Notes: generated by a model from the sequence alone, not told the origin. A stretch of DNA of 64,000 bases from Streptomyces sp. I05A-00742 (GCF_013055795.1 NZ_JABETO010000033.1:1-64000); one strand, 5' to 3'; numbered from the stretch's first letter, positions 51,303 to 59,879 are shown. Numbers and translations are program-made.

Positions 51303-51906
51303 CGGTGGCCTCCCCCGGCCATGCCAGCGTGCCCCGCTCGATCTCCTCGGCGGTGCGCAGCACCCATCGCAGCTCGGCCTCGGCCATCGCGCGGGCGTAC
51401 TCCGCCTCGATGACGAACAGCCGGGGCGCGTGGTGCTCCTCGGTGGCGGCGCGGTACGCGCGGTCGCCGGCCTCGATGCGGGCCTCCAGCGCCGCCGCCC
51501 GTTCGCGCAGCGCCTCCGCGGCGCGGCGCGGGCCGAGGGCGCCGAGGTAGCTGACGGCGGACAGGAACTTGGGGAATTCCTGGGCCGGTTCGCGGATCAG
51601 TTCGTCCAGCCAGTCGGTGAAGTTCGCCTGGCCCCGCGCTGTGTGGCGGTAGACGGTGCGCGCAGGGCGGCCGCCCACCTGCTCGGTGCCGTCGGCCTCG
51701 ATCCATCCGTCGCGGACGAGGGCTCGCACGGTGTCGTAAAGGGATCCGGTGGTCAGTTTGAACGCCAGGTCCAGTTGGCGTTCGCGCAGGGCGGTCGCCA
51801 TGGCGTGCGGGTGCAGGGGCTGTTCCAGCAGGAGGCCCAGGACGGCGAGGGCCAGCGGGTTGGCGGGTCGTCTGGCGGGGTGCCGGGCGGATTGTCGGGC
51901 GGGCAT
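51295..51906 (-). CDS. PadR-family transcriptional regulator
   Basis: A 203-residue protein. A PadR winged helix-turn-helix occupies residues 17-95 (NPLALAVLGLLLEQPLHPHA, LTTGSLYDTVRALVRDGWIE, RTVYRHTARGQANFTDWLDE). A C-terminal coiled-coil dimerisation part follows (AEALRERAAALEARIEAGDR). It is the first gene of an operon with the monooxygenase and would repress it. CTCGGATCCGAG, 45 bp upstream, is the candidate operator. Confidence 0.85.
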   Translation of the reverse strand: MPARQSARHPARRPANPLALAVLGLLLEQPLHPHAMATALRERQLDLAFKLTTGSLYDTVRALVRDGWIEADGTEQVGGRPARTVYRHTARGQANFTDWLDELIREPAQEFPKFLSAVSYLGALGPRRAAEALRERAAALEARIEAGDRAYRAATEEHHAPRLFVIEAEYARAMAEAELRWVLRTAEEIERGTLAWPGEATDD

Positions 51907-51951
51907 CTCACTCCGCGTTTCACATCGGGGATGATTGCTCGGGCTCTATTA

Positions 51952-51963
51952 CTCGGATCCGAG
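51952..51963. promoter_or_regulatory. 12-bp perfect palindrome upstream of PadR gene
   Basis: CTCGGATCCGAG at 51952-51963, 46 bp before the PadR start. It is near an AT-richer promoter stretch (GGGCTCTATTACTCG) and is the candidate PadR autoregulatory site. Confidence 0.5.
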
Positions 51964-51987
51964 CTTAGAGGCCTCCGGGGCGCATGA

Positions 51988-52031
51988 GCAAGGCCCGGCG
52001 CGGATGCCATCGCACCCGCGCCGGGCCTTGC
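51988..52031. terminator. Perfect 16-bp stem-loop
   Basis: GCAAGGCCCGGCGCGG (51988-52003) pairs perfectly with CCGCGCCGGGCCTTGC (52016-52031) around a 12-nt loop. It lies between the PadR promoter region and the end of the SDR gene, so it most likely terminates leftward transcription from the SDR gene. Confidence 0.75.
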
Positions 52032-52079
52032 CGTCCGTCCGTATACCCGTACGTCCGTACGCCCGTACGCCCGCCCGCT
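52032..52079. repeat. Short degenerate tandem repeat (GTACGYCC-like)
   Basis: About five units of a CGTACGYCC-type octamer/nonamer (CGTCCGTCCGTATACCCGTA onward) fill the gap between the terminator and the SDR stop. It is a simple-sequence tract with no known function. Confidence 0.5.
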
Positions 52080-53062
52080 CAGCCCGCCAGGACCTTCGCC
52101 TCCTTCTCCGGGTCCAGGCCGACCGGATCGCGGTCCGGGCGGAGCGGCGGCTTCAGGTCGAGGGAGCGCAGCCAGGCCCAGGTGTCGGCGACGGTCTCCG
52201 CGGCAGGCCGGCAGCGCAGCCCGGCGGCCAGGGCCTTGCCGACGCCGGCTCCGAAGATCGTCGTGTGCAGCTCGCCCGGCGGCAGCCAGACCGGCAGGTC
52301 GGTCCACGGCTCGATGCCCGCGGCGAGGATCGGCTCGGGGTCCGTCCAGCGGAGCTCGGCGTCGGAGCCGGTGACGCGGACGCAGGACTCCAGCAGCTCG
52401 CCCATGGTGGTGTGGCCGGGCGGGCTCACGAGGTTGAAGGGGCCGCCGAGTCCGCGCGCGGCGGCGTCCAGGGTCCAGGACGCGAGGTCGCGGTTGTCGA
52501 TGAACTGCACCTGCGAGTCGCGCGGGCCCGGGGCCAGCACCCGGCCGCCGCGCGCGACGCGCAGCAGCCACCAGGGCAGCCGCCCGATGTTCTCCCCGGG
52601 ACCGAGCACCAGCCCGGCCCTGGCCAGCAGCGCCCGGTCGCCGAAGGCGTCCAGGGCCGCCAGTTCGCCGCCGCGCTTGGCCTCGGGGTAGGCGACGTCG
52701 CCCGCGTCGGGGGAACCGTCCACGAGCGGGCCGTCCTCCGCGAGACCGGCCGGGCAGGGGTGCCGGTGGACGGAGCGGCTGGATATGTAGGCGTAGTGCC
52801 CGGCCCGGCCCGCCAGCAGCCGCGCGGCGTCCCGCACCGCCGTGGGCGCGCCGGACCAGGTGTCGGCGACGAGGTCCCACTCGCCCCCGGCCAGGGCGGC
52901 CAGGCCGCCGTCCGCCGTGCGGTCGCCGAGCAGGGCCGTCACACCGGGCGGTGCCGGATGGCGGCCCCGGTGGAAGACCGTCACCTCCCAGCCGCGGGCC
53001 AGGGCGTCGTCCGTCAGGGCGCGGCCCACGAATTCCGTTCCTCCGAGGATCAGCAGTCTCAT
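52079..53062 (-). CDS. SDR-type NAD-dependent epimerase/reductase
   Basis: A 327-residue extended short-chain dehydrogenase. The nucleotide-binding motif is ILGGTEFVG at residues 4-12, with GGTEFVGR replacing the commoner GxxGxxG. A Ser lies in YAYISSRSVH and the Y-x-x-x-K catalytic pair is YPEAKRG. VQFIDNRDLASWTLDAAARG is typical of actinobacterial reductases annotated as epimerases. Start 53062 (ATG) or 53068 (GTG). It is divergent from the flavoprotein gene across about 100 bp. The substrate is unknown. Confidence 0.8.
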   Translation of the reverse strand: MRLLILGGTEFVGRALTDDALARGWEVTVFHRGRHPAPPGVTALLGDRTADGGLAALAGGEWDLVADTWSGAPTAVRDAARLLAGRAGHYAYISSRSVHRHPCPAGLAEDGPLVDGSPDAGDVAYPEAKRGGELAALDAFGDRALLARAGLVLGPGENIGRLPWWLLRVARGGRVLAPGPRDSQVQFIDNRDLASWTLDAAARGLGGPFNLVSPPGHTTMGELLESCVRVTGSDAELRWTDPEPILAAGIEPWTDLPVWLPPGELHTTIFGAGVGKALAAGLRCRPAAETVADTWAWLRSLDLKPPLRPDRDPVGLDPEKEAKVLAG

Positions 53063-53161
53063 GGTCACGACCCTGCCCCGGGCACGGCCTTCTCCGGAAC
53101 CCCCGCATGCTCTGGGCGTAATCCGGGGAAGGTCGGACCGGAGGCATCCGGGAGGAAAGGT

Positions 53162-54658
53162 GTGGACGTGACGCGACGGGACGACACCGGCGGGCGGACG
53201 GTGGTGGTCGTCGGGGCCGGGGCCGCCGGGACCGGTGTGTTCGTGCACCTGGTGGCGGCCGCCCTGCGCACGGCAGGACCGGCGGGGGCGCGGCCCGTCC
53301 GGTCGGTGCTGGTCGTGGACCCCGCGCCGCCGGGCTGGGGGCTGGCCTTCGGCGACGCCGACCCCCTGCTCATGTGCAACAGCGCAGCCGACGTCAACTC
53401 CCTGCTGCCGGACCGACCGGACGACTTCGTCGAGCATCTGCGCGCCCGGGGCTGGACGGGACGGCCGGACACCTGCGTACCCCGCGCCCGCATGGCCGAG
53501 TACTGCCACGACCGGTGGACGCGCGCCCGCGAGCAGGCGGTGGGCGGTGGTCTGACGGCTCGTCACATCCAAGCCCGTGCGCTGTCCGTCGGGTTCGCGG
53601 ACGGGCGGCCGCGGGTGCGGCTGGACGACGGGAGCGAGCTCGCCGCGGACGACGTGATCGTCGCCACCGGCGTGCACCGGCCGCGCGTCCCCCGGGGGTT
53701 CGCCGCCTTCACCGGTCACCCCCGCTACCTGGACAGCCCCTATCCGTCGGCCCGCCTGCGCGCCGAACTCGGCACGGGCCGCCGGGTCCTCGTCCTCGGA
53801 TCGCGTCAATCAGCCGTGGACGCCGCCCTGTTGCTGTGCCGGGACGGCCACCGCACCACCCTGGCCTCGCCGTCCGGCATGCTGCCCGCGGTGCGGCTCT
53901 CGCTGCACGCCCCGGTGCGCGCCTTCCCGCCGCTGGAGCGCATGAGCCGGCTGGACCCCGCCGACCCGCTGCTGGAGCGACGGATGACGCGCTGCGTGGT
54001 CGAGGCCGTCCGGCTGCTGGGGGACCGCCCGTTGCGCCGGCAGACCTCGCGGGCCGCGGAGCCCGTCCGGCGGCTGGCGGAGGAGACGGCCCTGGCCGAC
54101 GCGGGCGCCTGTCAGTGGCCCGGGGTGGCGGTGGCCGTCATCGAGGCGCTGACCGCCTTCGGCGACGGCCTGCCGGCGGCCCGCCACCGGGCCGTGATGG
54201 AGCACTTCGACTGGTTCGTCGGCCGCTACCTGACCGCGCTGACCGTCGTCAACGCGCGCCGGCTGCTCGGCCACTTCCGGGCGGGCACCCTGCGCATGGC
54301 CCCCGGAGGCTACCCCGCGTCCGTCGCCTTCGAGGACGGCGCGTGGCGGGTGACGTCACCGGGGTCCCCGCCCGCGTCCTACGACCACGTCGTCAACGCG
54401 ACCGGGTTCCACCCGCCGGAGCTGACCTGGGAAGCCGGCGGCACCGTCCTCGCCCTCGCCCCGGCCGCCGACGGGATCGGCACCGCCGTCGACCGCCTGG
54501 AGGCGGACCTGCGGGTCCGGCGGCACCCCGGGGCAGCGCCGGAGCACGTCTGGGTGGCCGGAGTCGGCACCCATGTCCGCATCCCGTTCTCCAACCACCT
54601 CCGCACGGTGACCCGGCAGGCCCGACGGGTCGCGGAACAGGTCGCGGCCGACGGCTGA
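53162..54658 (+). CDS. FAD/NAD(P)-binding flavoprotein (NAD_binding_9 type)
   Basis: A 498-residue protein. The dinucleotide-binding GAGAAGTGVFVHLV is near residue 17. LVVDPAPPGWGLAFGDADPL and MCNSAADVNSLLPDRP follow, the signature of the FAD-NAD(P)-binding (PF13454) family, with a second Rossmann motif (VLVLGSRQSAVDAALLL) near 215 and a late VNATGFHPPEL. GGAGGAAAGG precedes the GTG at 53162. It is followed after 141 bp by a 2-oxoglutarate oxygenase gene. The partners may act together on a secondary metabolite, but no biosynthetic core enzyme is present. Confidence 0.72.
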   Translation: MDVTRRDDTGGRTVVVVGAGAAGTGVFVHLVAAALRTAGPAGARPVRSVLVVDPAPPGWGLAFGDADPLLMCNSAADVNSLLPDRPDDFVEHLRARGWTGRPDTCVPRARMAEYCHDRWTRAREQAVGGGLTARHIQARALSVGFADGRPRVRLDDGSELAADDVIVATGVHRPRVPRGFAAFTGHPRYLDSPYPSARLRAELGTGRRVLVLGSRQSAVDAALLLCRDGHRTTLASPSGMLPAVRLSLHAPVRAFPPLERMSRLDPADPLLERRMTRCVVEAVRLLGDRPLRRQTSRAAEPVRRLAEETALADAGACQWPGVAVAVIEALTAFGDGLPAARHRAVMEHFDWFVGRYLTALTVVNARRLLGHFRAGTLRMAPGGYPASVAFEDGAWRVTSPGSPPASYDHVVNATGFHPPELTWEAGGTVLALAPAADGIGTAVDRLEADLRVRRHPGAAPEHVWVAGVGTHVRIPFSNHLRTVTRQARRVAEQVAADG

Positions 54659-54799
54659 GCGGGTGGCGGGATCGCGCCTTGCCGGGCGGGCGGCCGGGCG
54701 GTGGATACTGGCCGCGGCCGGCGCCGGGCCCGCCGGGACGGGCGTCCCGGACGGCGGGCCGCCGCGCGCCGAGGGCGCTTCCCGGCGGAGGGACGAGTC

Positions 54800-55768
54800 A
54801 TGGCGATGGTCCGGACGAGACGCGGCGGGGACGGAGTCCTCAACCTCCCCCGGACGGCGACGGGCGTGGACCAGTTCTTCCACGCCGTCCGCGCGCGGCG
54901 GCCGCGCCGCGCGCCGGGCCTGCCCGTGGAGCCGCCCTGGAGCGGCGAGTTCGTGGTCACGGACGCCACCGGGCCCCGGGTCACCCTCCAGGAGTTCGGC
55001 TACGCGAGCCGCGAACTCGGCCGCGCGCACGGCACGGTGGACGACACCGCGCTCGTCGGACCGTTCCGCGTCCTGACGGCCGAGGGCCTGGACCGGCTGG
55101 CCGAGGTCTGCGACCGGCTGGAGCCGGCCGCCGGGTCCAGCGGCTTCATCGCCACCCGCCGGCTGCGCGGCGCCGACCTCGTGTCGCCCTTCATCAACAA
55201 CATGATCCGCGACCGGTCCTTCCTCCTCACCTGCTCCCGGATCGCCGGCGTACCGCTGATCCCGCATCCGCTGCGCCTCCCCACCGCGCAGATCAACTAC
55301 TTCGAGGGCCGCGGCGGCCGGCCCGAGATCGTACGGTGGCACCGCGACGGCATGGACTACGTGTTCACCGTCCAGCTCAGCGACGGGGACGCGTACGAGG
55401 GCGGGAGCTTCACCTACTTCCAGGGCCGCACCGGCGAGTTCGACGATGTGACGGAGGGCGACCCGCGCATCCGGGAGGCCGACTGCCGGGCGCGCGGGGC
55501 GACGCTCTTCCTGCACGGCAGCCGGATCTTCCACGCCGTGACGCCGGTGACCCGGGGGCGCCGGGTCACCCTGGTGATCTCGCTGTTCTGCCCGTACTTC
55601 GCCCGGCGGGACTCCAACACCTTCTGGCACCTGGCCGGGGACGACGGGATCCTGGCCACCGTCCCGAGCTGGCTGCGGCTCAAGTGGCCCGTGCGCGACC
55701 CCGCGATGGACTTCAGCATGCGGGCCGGGAGCCCGGTCGTCACCTGGGAGGACCTGCGCACGCGCTGA
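54800..55768 (+). CDS. 2-oxoglutarate/Fe(II)-dependent oxygenase
   Basis: A 322-residue protein with the facial triad visible: WHRDG (H and D, about residues 182-184) and FHAVTPVTRGRRVTLV (H near 248, with Arg as the 2-oxoglutarate ligand). YFEGRGGRPEIVRW and FTYFQGRTGEF belong to the jelly-roll core. Oxygenases of this prolyl-4-hydroxylase-like type hydroxylate peptides or small molecules. The ATG at 54800 follows GGCGGAGGGA. It is tandem with a flavoprotein and converges on an aldo/keto reductase remnant. Confidence 0.8.
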   Translation: MAMVRTRRGGDGVLNLPRTATGVDQFFHAVRARRPRRAPGLPVEPPWSGEFVVTDATGPRVTLQEFGYASRELGRAHGTVDDTALVGPFRVLTAEGLDRLAEVCDRLEPAAGSSGFIATRRLRGADLVSPFINNMIRDRSFLLTCSRIAGVPLIPHPLRLPTAQINYFEGRGGRPEIVRWHRDGMDYVFTVQLSDGDAYEGGSFTYFQGRTGEFDDVTEGDPRIREADCRARGATLFLHGSRIFHAVTPVTRGRRVTLVISLFCPYFARRDSNTFWHLAGDDGILATVPSWLRLKWPVRDPAMDFSMRAGSPVVTWEDLRTR

Positions 55769-55789
55769 CCGGCGCGCGCGTCCGGCCCC

Positions 55790-56380
55790 CGGGCTACGGC
55801 GTGTAACGGGCCGAGCCGCACCAGTTCGTCCGCGGTCAGGACGAGGTCCGCCGCCGCGGCCGAGTCCCGGACGCTCGCGGGACGGCTGCCGCCGGGAATC
55901 GGGACCACCGTCGGGGAGGCCGCGAGCAGCCAGGCCAGACAGACCTGTTGGGGGCTCACCCCGCGCTCGCGGGCGATCGTCTGGAAGGCGGCGAACGCGT
56001 CGTCCACGGCCTGCCCGGAGGCGCCGTCCAGCGAGCTCCGGGAGACCCCGCCCAGCGGGCTCCACGGCAGGAACGCGATGCCCAGCTCCGCGCAGAGCCG
56101 CAGCTCCGGAGCGCTGTCCCGGACGGCGGGCGAGTAGCGGTTCTGTACGGACACCAGCCGGTCGCCCAGGATCCCGTGGGCCTGCCGGATCTGTGCGGCG
56201 TCGACGTTGGAGAGGCCGGCCGTGCGGACGGTCCCCGCGTCGAGCAGCTCGCGCAGGGCGCCGACCGAGTCGGTGGTGGTGCTGTCGTCGCCCGTCGCGC
56301 GGAAGACGCTGTTGCCGGCCGAGCCGCGACAGGCGTTCTGACGGTGGGACGGGAACCGGACCGGGGACTCAGCGGCGTCG
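55790..56380 (-). pseudogene. Aldo/keto reductase remnant, truncated at both ends
   Basis: A minus-strand frame from about 56380 reads NACRGSAGNSVFRATGDD, SVGALRELLDAGTVRTAGLS, AQIRQAHGILGDRLVSVQNR, LGIAFLPWSPLGG and GVSPQQVCLAWLLAASPTVV, PIPGGSRPASVRDS. This is the second half of an AKR (the QNRYSP..R, P.SPLGG and PIPG.sR blocks). The first about 120 residues, with the catalytic Asp/Tyr/Lys, are absent. The 3' end runs without a stop into the antisense of the oxygenase gene after ELVRLGPL. So it is a fragment, probably left by rearrangement. Confidence 0.6.
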
Positions 56381-56839
56381 CGCGTTCTCCTGTTCCTCCG
56401 TCCGCCAGTACAGGACGAGGAACAGGGCGATCAGCAGGTCGTCGGGGAGCGTTCCCGGCCCGGCGCCCTCCCCCGGCAGGTGCACCACGTGCGGGCGGCT
56501 GCCGAGCTTGTCGTAGTCGATGTGCAGGGGGCCCACCGTGCGTACCCGGCTGCCGAGCGTGTCGTAGTCGAGGGTGTACGGTCCGATCCGCCGGAGCCTG
56601 CTCCCGAGCTTGTCGAAGTCCAGGTCCCAGGCGCCGACGTGCGTGGGCCGGCTGGTCCACTTGGTGTAGGTGATCTCCGTGGTGCCGATGCGGCGGAGGC
56701 GGGTATTCATCTTCTCGTAGACGAGCTCCCAGGGGCCCAAGGTCACCGGGCGGCCCGTCCACTTGCGGTATGTGATCTCGGCGGTGCCGATGGTCCGCAG
56801 CCGCGAACCCCATGAGTCGTAGCCCAGTTCGATGTCCAT
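56369..56839 (-). CDS. Protein of 17-residue tandem repeats with C-terminal hydrophobic segment
   Basis: A 156-residue protein. From Y7 to D108 it consists of six consecutive 17-residue units without gaps: YDSWGSRLRTIGTAEIT, YRKWTGRPVTLGPWELV, YEKMNTRLRRIGTTEIT, YTKWTSRPTHVGAWDLD, FDKLGSRLRRIGPYTLD, YDTLGSRVRTVGPLHID, plus a partial seventh. The consensus is Y-D-K-x-x-S-R-L-R-x-I-G-x-x-x-I-x, a strand-turn-strand rhythm. After HLPGEGAGPGTLP comes LLIALFLVLYW, long enough for a short membrane helix, then RTEEQENARRR. No known family. The start follows GGGAGGGAACC. It lies 26 bp downstream of the MFS gene in the same operon. Confidence 0.75.
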   Translation of the reverse strand: MDIELGYDSWGSRLRTIGTAEITYRKWTGRPVTLGPWELVYEKMNTRLRRIGTTEITYTKWTSRPTHVGAWDLDFDKLGSRLRRIGPYTLDYDTLGSRVRTVGPLHIDYDKLGSRPHVVHLPGEGAGPGTLPDDLLIALFLVLYWRTEEQENARRR

Positions 56840-56865
56840 GGTTCCCTCCCACGGGGTCGTCCCGG

Positions 56866-58407
56866 TCAGTGGCCGCCCGTCACCTTGAAGCCGCGCGGCA
56901 CGAGCCACACGGTGATGACGGTCACCACGGCCACGATGGCGGCGGAGACGTAAGCGGTGGTCGTCAGGGCGTCGTCGAAGGCGGCGCGTGCCGTCTCCAG
57001 GACCCGTCGGCCGGTCTCGCCGCCGGCCCGGCGGGCGGCCTCGGCGGCACCGCCGACGGAGCCGCGGGCCTCCGCCAACTCCGCGCCGCCGAGCGGCAGT
57101 CCGGTCATATGGCGGGTGAACAGGGCGCCGTGGACGCTGCCCAGCAGTGCCACGCCCAGGCCGACGCCGAGTTCGTAGGCGGTCTCCGAGACGGCGCCCG
57201 CCTGGCCGGCCCGGCGCGGCGGCACGGAGGAGACCAGCACCGAGGCGGCGGCGGTCATCGCCAGGCCGTCGCCGAGGCCCAGCAGCGCCAGCACCCCGGC
57301 GACGACCGGATAGCCGTTGGGCACCGGGGTCAGTGCCAGCAGGAGGAAGCCGGCGACCAGGGCGCCCAGGCCGACGGCCAGCACCGTCCGGACGCCGGTG
57401 CGGTGCATGATCCAGGGCGACGACAGCGAGCCGGCCAGCATGGCGGCGGCCGACGGCAGGGTGCGCAGCCCGGCCTGCGCCGGCGAGTAGCCGTGGACGT
57501 ACTGGAGCCACAGTGAGATCAGGAACAGCGCGGCCCCGATGGCGAGCATGGCGAGCAGGGTGGCCAGCGCAGCGGCCAGGAAGGGGCCGTTCCTGAAGAG
57601 CCGGACGTCCAGCAGCGGGTCGTGGGCCGCGAGCTGGCGCCGGGCGAAGAGGGCCAGCAGCAGACAGCCCAGGAGCAGTACGCCCACGTCGGCGGGGTCG
57701 GCGCTGCCCTTGGCGACGTGTTTGATGCCCCAGGCGAGCGCCACGACGCCGGCGACCGACAGCAGGGCGGCGGGCCAGTCGAGCGGTCCGTGCTGGGGCG
57801 CCCGGTACTCGGGGAGCAGGCGCAGGCCCGCCACGACGGTCGCGACGACGACCGGGACGTTCACCCAGAACGCCGCCGACCAGTTGAAGTGCTCCACGAG
57901 GAACCCGCCGATGAGCGGGCCCAGGCAGGCGCCCACGCCGGCCACGGCGGCCCAGATGCCGATGGCGAGCGCCCGCTCCCGGTCGTCGGTGAAGATCGTC
58001 CGGATCAGCGAGAGCGTCGACGGCATCACCATGGCACCGCCGAGGCCGAGCAGGACCCGTCCGGCGATCAGCTGCCAGGAGCTGTCCGCCGTGGCGGCGA
58101 CCACCGAGGCCAGGCCGAAGAGCACGAAGCCCGTCAGGAAGAGCAGCTTGCGGCCGAACCGGTCGCTGACCGCGCCGCTGGTGACCAGCAGGCCGCCGAG
58201 CACCAGGCCGTAGATGTCGATGATCCACAGCTGTTCCAGGGGCCCGGGGCGCAGGTGGGCGATGAGGGAGGGCAGGGCGACGTTGAGGATGGTGGCGTCC
58301 ATGGCCACCAGCAGCAGGCTGGAGCAGAGCACCGCGAGCATCGCCCACCGGCTCGCCCCCGGTCCTCCGGCCGAGGGGGCGGCTCCGGGACGGCCCGCCG
58401 CGGTCAT
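56866..58407 (-). CDS. MFS transporter, DHA2 drug exporter type
   Basis: A 513-residue protein with 14 hydrophobic segments. MDATILNVALPSLIAHL (helix 1 with the D..I.NVALP motif), LLVTSGAVSDRFGRKLLFLT (motif A) and GACLGPLIGGFLVEHFNWSA (motif C) identify the EmrB/QacA class. Its start overlaps the response-regulator stop (ATGA at 58404), so the two are translationally coupled, and the 17-residue-repeat protein follows. An exporter driven directly by an orphan response regulator and followed by an unknown repeat protein is an unusual set. Confidence 0.87.
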   Translation of the reverse strand: MTAAGRPGAAPSAGGPGASRWAMLAVLCSSLLLVAMDATILNVALPSLIAHLRPGPLEQLWIIDIYGLVLGGLLVTSGAVSDRFGRKLLFLTGFVLFGLASVVAATADSSWQLIAGRVLLGLGGAMVMPSTLSLIRTIFTDDRERALAIGIWAAVAGVGACLGPLIGGFLVEHFNWSAAFWVNVPVVVATVVAGLRLLPEYRAPQHGPLDWPAALLSVAGVVALAWGIKHVAKGSADPADVGVLLLGCLLLALFARRQLAAHDPLLDVRLFRNGPFLAAALATLLAMLAIGAALFLISLWLQYVHGYSPAQAGLRTLPSAAAMLAGSLSSPWIMHRTGVRTVLAVGLGALVAGFLLLALTPVPNGYPVVAGVLALLGLGDGLAMTAAASVLVSSVPPRRAGQAGAVSETAYELGVGLGVALLGSVHGALFTRHMTGLPLGGAELAEARGSVGGAAEAARRAGGETGRRVLETARAAFDDALTTTAYVSAAIVAVVTVITVWLVPRGFKVTGGH

Positions 58408-59054
58408 TCCAGCAGACCCCGGCGCATGGCCTCGGCGACGGCCGCGGCGCGGTCGGACACCCCGAGCTTCTCGTAGAGCCGCTGGGTGTGCGTCTTGACG
58501 GTGCTGGCGCCCAGGTAGAGCTCACCGGCGAGCTGCGGGATGCTCTTGCCCTCCGCGAAACCGCGCAGTACCTGGCGTTCCCGGTCGGAGAGGACCGTCT
58601 CCTCGCGGTCGGCCCGCAACCGGATCTGGTCCACCAGGCCGTCCGACAGGTCCTCGGAGACGACCTGCTTGCCCCGGGCCACCTTCAGTACGGCGTCGAC
58701 GATCTCGGAGCGTTTGGCGTCCTTCGCCAGGTATCCGGCGGCGCCCTCCTGGACCGCCCGGTAGACCACGGCGCCGTCCGTCGTCGCGGAGAGCAGCACG
58801 GTCCGCGTCGGCAGCCCGTCGCGGACGATCGCGTGGATCACGGCGATGCCGTCCATCCCGGGGAGCCGGTAGTCGATCAGGGCCACCCGCGGCTCCAGCT
58901 CGCGGACCGCGGCGAGGGCGGCCACACCGTCCTCCACCTCGGCGACCACCGAGCTCCGGCCGCTGAGCTGGAGGCCCCGGGTGATGCCCTCGCGGTAGAC
59001 GGGGTGGTCGTCGGCCACCACCACTGTCACCTGCGTACCGGAATCGGACTCCAT
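58404..59054 (-). CDS. Orphan NarL/LuxR-family response regulator
   Basis: A 216-residue protein. The receiver has D15-D16, phospho-acceptor D61 (ALIDYRLPGMDG), the Thr/Ser switch (VLLSATTD) and a lysine in YLAKDAKR. The LuxR domain is complete (LSDRERQVLRGFAEGKSIPQ; ASTVKTHTQRLYEKLGVSDR). ATG 59054 follows GGAAG. No sensor kinase is adjacent; the upstream neighbour is a universal stress protein on the other strand. It is the first gene of the three-gene operon RR-MFS-repeat protein. Confidence 0.87.
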   Translation of the reverse strand: MESDSGTQVTVVVADDHPVYREGITRGLQLSGRSSVVAEVEDGVAALAAVRELEPRVALIDYRLPGMDGIAVIHAIVRDGLPTRTVLLSATTDGAVVYRAVQEGAAGYLAKDAKRSEIVDAVLKVARGKQVVSEDLSDGLVDQIRLRADREETVLSDRERQVLRGFAEGKSIPQLAGELYLGASTVKTHTQRLYEKLGVSDRAAAVAEAMRRGLLE

Positions 59055-59300
59055 GAGCTCGCCACTTCCGTGCTCGCGGTCGCCGCCGGTCGCCCGGCGG
59101 CTTCCCCGTCCACCATAAGCGCGCGGTCGCCGCCCGGCCGCTCGGGCCCGGCCGTCCCCTCGGCGCCGACCGGTGGACGGCGGGATCCCCCGCCCGGCCG
59201 TCCGGACGCGGGATCCCGGGCGGGGGCGGGCGGCCCGCACGATGGCGGAGTCGGGTGGCGCGCACGAGGCGCGGCACGGAAGTGCGGAGGAGTGAGCGAG

Positions 59301-59879
59301 ATGTCGGAGACGGTCGAGCGGGTCGTCGTCGGGGTGGACGGTTCCGCGGGGAGCGTGGCGGCGCTCAGGCAGGGTGCCCGGGAGGCCGCCCGGCGCGGTG
59401 CCGTGCTCTGCCCGGTGTACGCCTGGTCGCCGCCCGGTGGCGAGGCCGCCGACGCGGTCAACCCGGCCCCGGCCGACGTGCGCGCCCATTGGGAGCGGGG
59501 GGCGGCCGCGGTGCTGCGCGAGACCTGCGAGGCCGCGTTCGGACCGGCCCCGCCGGGTACGGTGCTCCGCCTCCGGACCGTCCGGGCGTCGGCCGGCCCC
59601 GCGCTGGTCGCCCTGGCCGACCGCCCGGACGACGTGCTGGTGATGGGCGCGGGGCGGCACGGCCCGCTGCACCGCCTCCTGCACGGCTCGGTCAGCCGGC
59701 ACTGCCTCCGGCACGCCCGCTGCCCCGTCCTCGTCGTCCACCCGGACGACGCGGACCTCCGGATCGCGCCGGTACCGAGCGGAACGCCCCGGATGGACGC
59801 CCCGCCGGTGCCGGAGGACGGCGCCGGGAACCGGCCGTACGAGCCGGTGGCGGCGGTCTCCGGACGGGCGGAGCGATGA
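59301..59879 (+). CDS. Universal stress protein (UspA family)
   Basis: A 192-residue single-domain USP. The N-terminal VVVGVDGSAGSVAALRQGAR and VLCPVYAWSP are typical. The ATP-binding loop reads VMGAGRHGPLHRLLHGSVS, with the G-x2-G-x9-G-S spacing kept but the second Gly replaced by Arg, then RHARCPVLVVHPDD. The C-terminal 40 residues are a Pro/Gly-rich tail. ATG 59301 is 10 bp after GGAGG; GTG 59292 is too close to it. It is divergent from the orphan response regulator, perhaps in the same stress regulon. Confidence 0.83.
   Translation: MSETVERVVVGVDGSAGSVAALRQGAREAARRGAVLCPVYAWSPPGGEAADAVNPAPADVRAHWERGAAAVLRETCEAAFGPAPPGTVLRLRTVRASAGPALVALADRPDDVLVMGAGRHGPLHRLLHGSVSRHCLRHARCPVLVVHPDDADLRIAPVPSGTPRMDAPPVPEDGAGNRPYEPVAAVSGRAER

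Noticed and set aside
51935..53161. Upstream extension of the flavoprotein frame
   Set aside because: It covers the terminator and antisense of the SDR gene; GGAGG before the GTG at 53162 fits the family start.
49690..56380. Secondary-metabolite biosynthetic cluster
   Set aside because: Monooxygenase, SDR, flavoprotein and 2-oxoglutarate oxygenase are present, but no synthase, precursor peptide or carrier protein.
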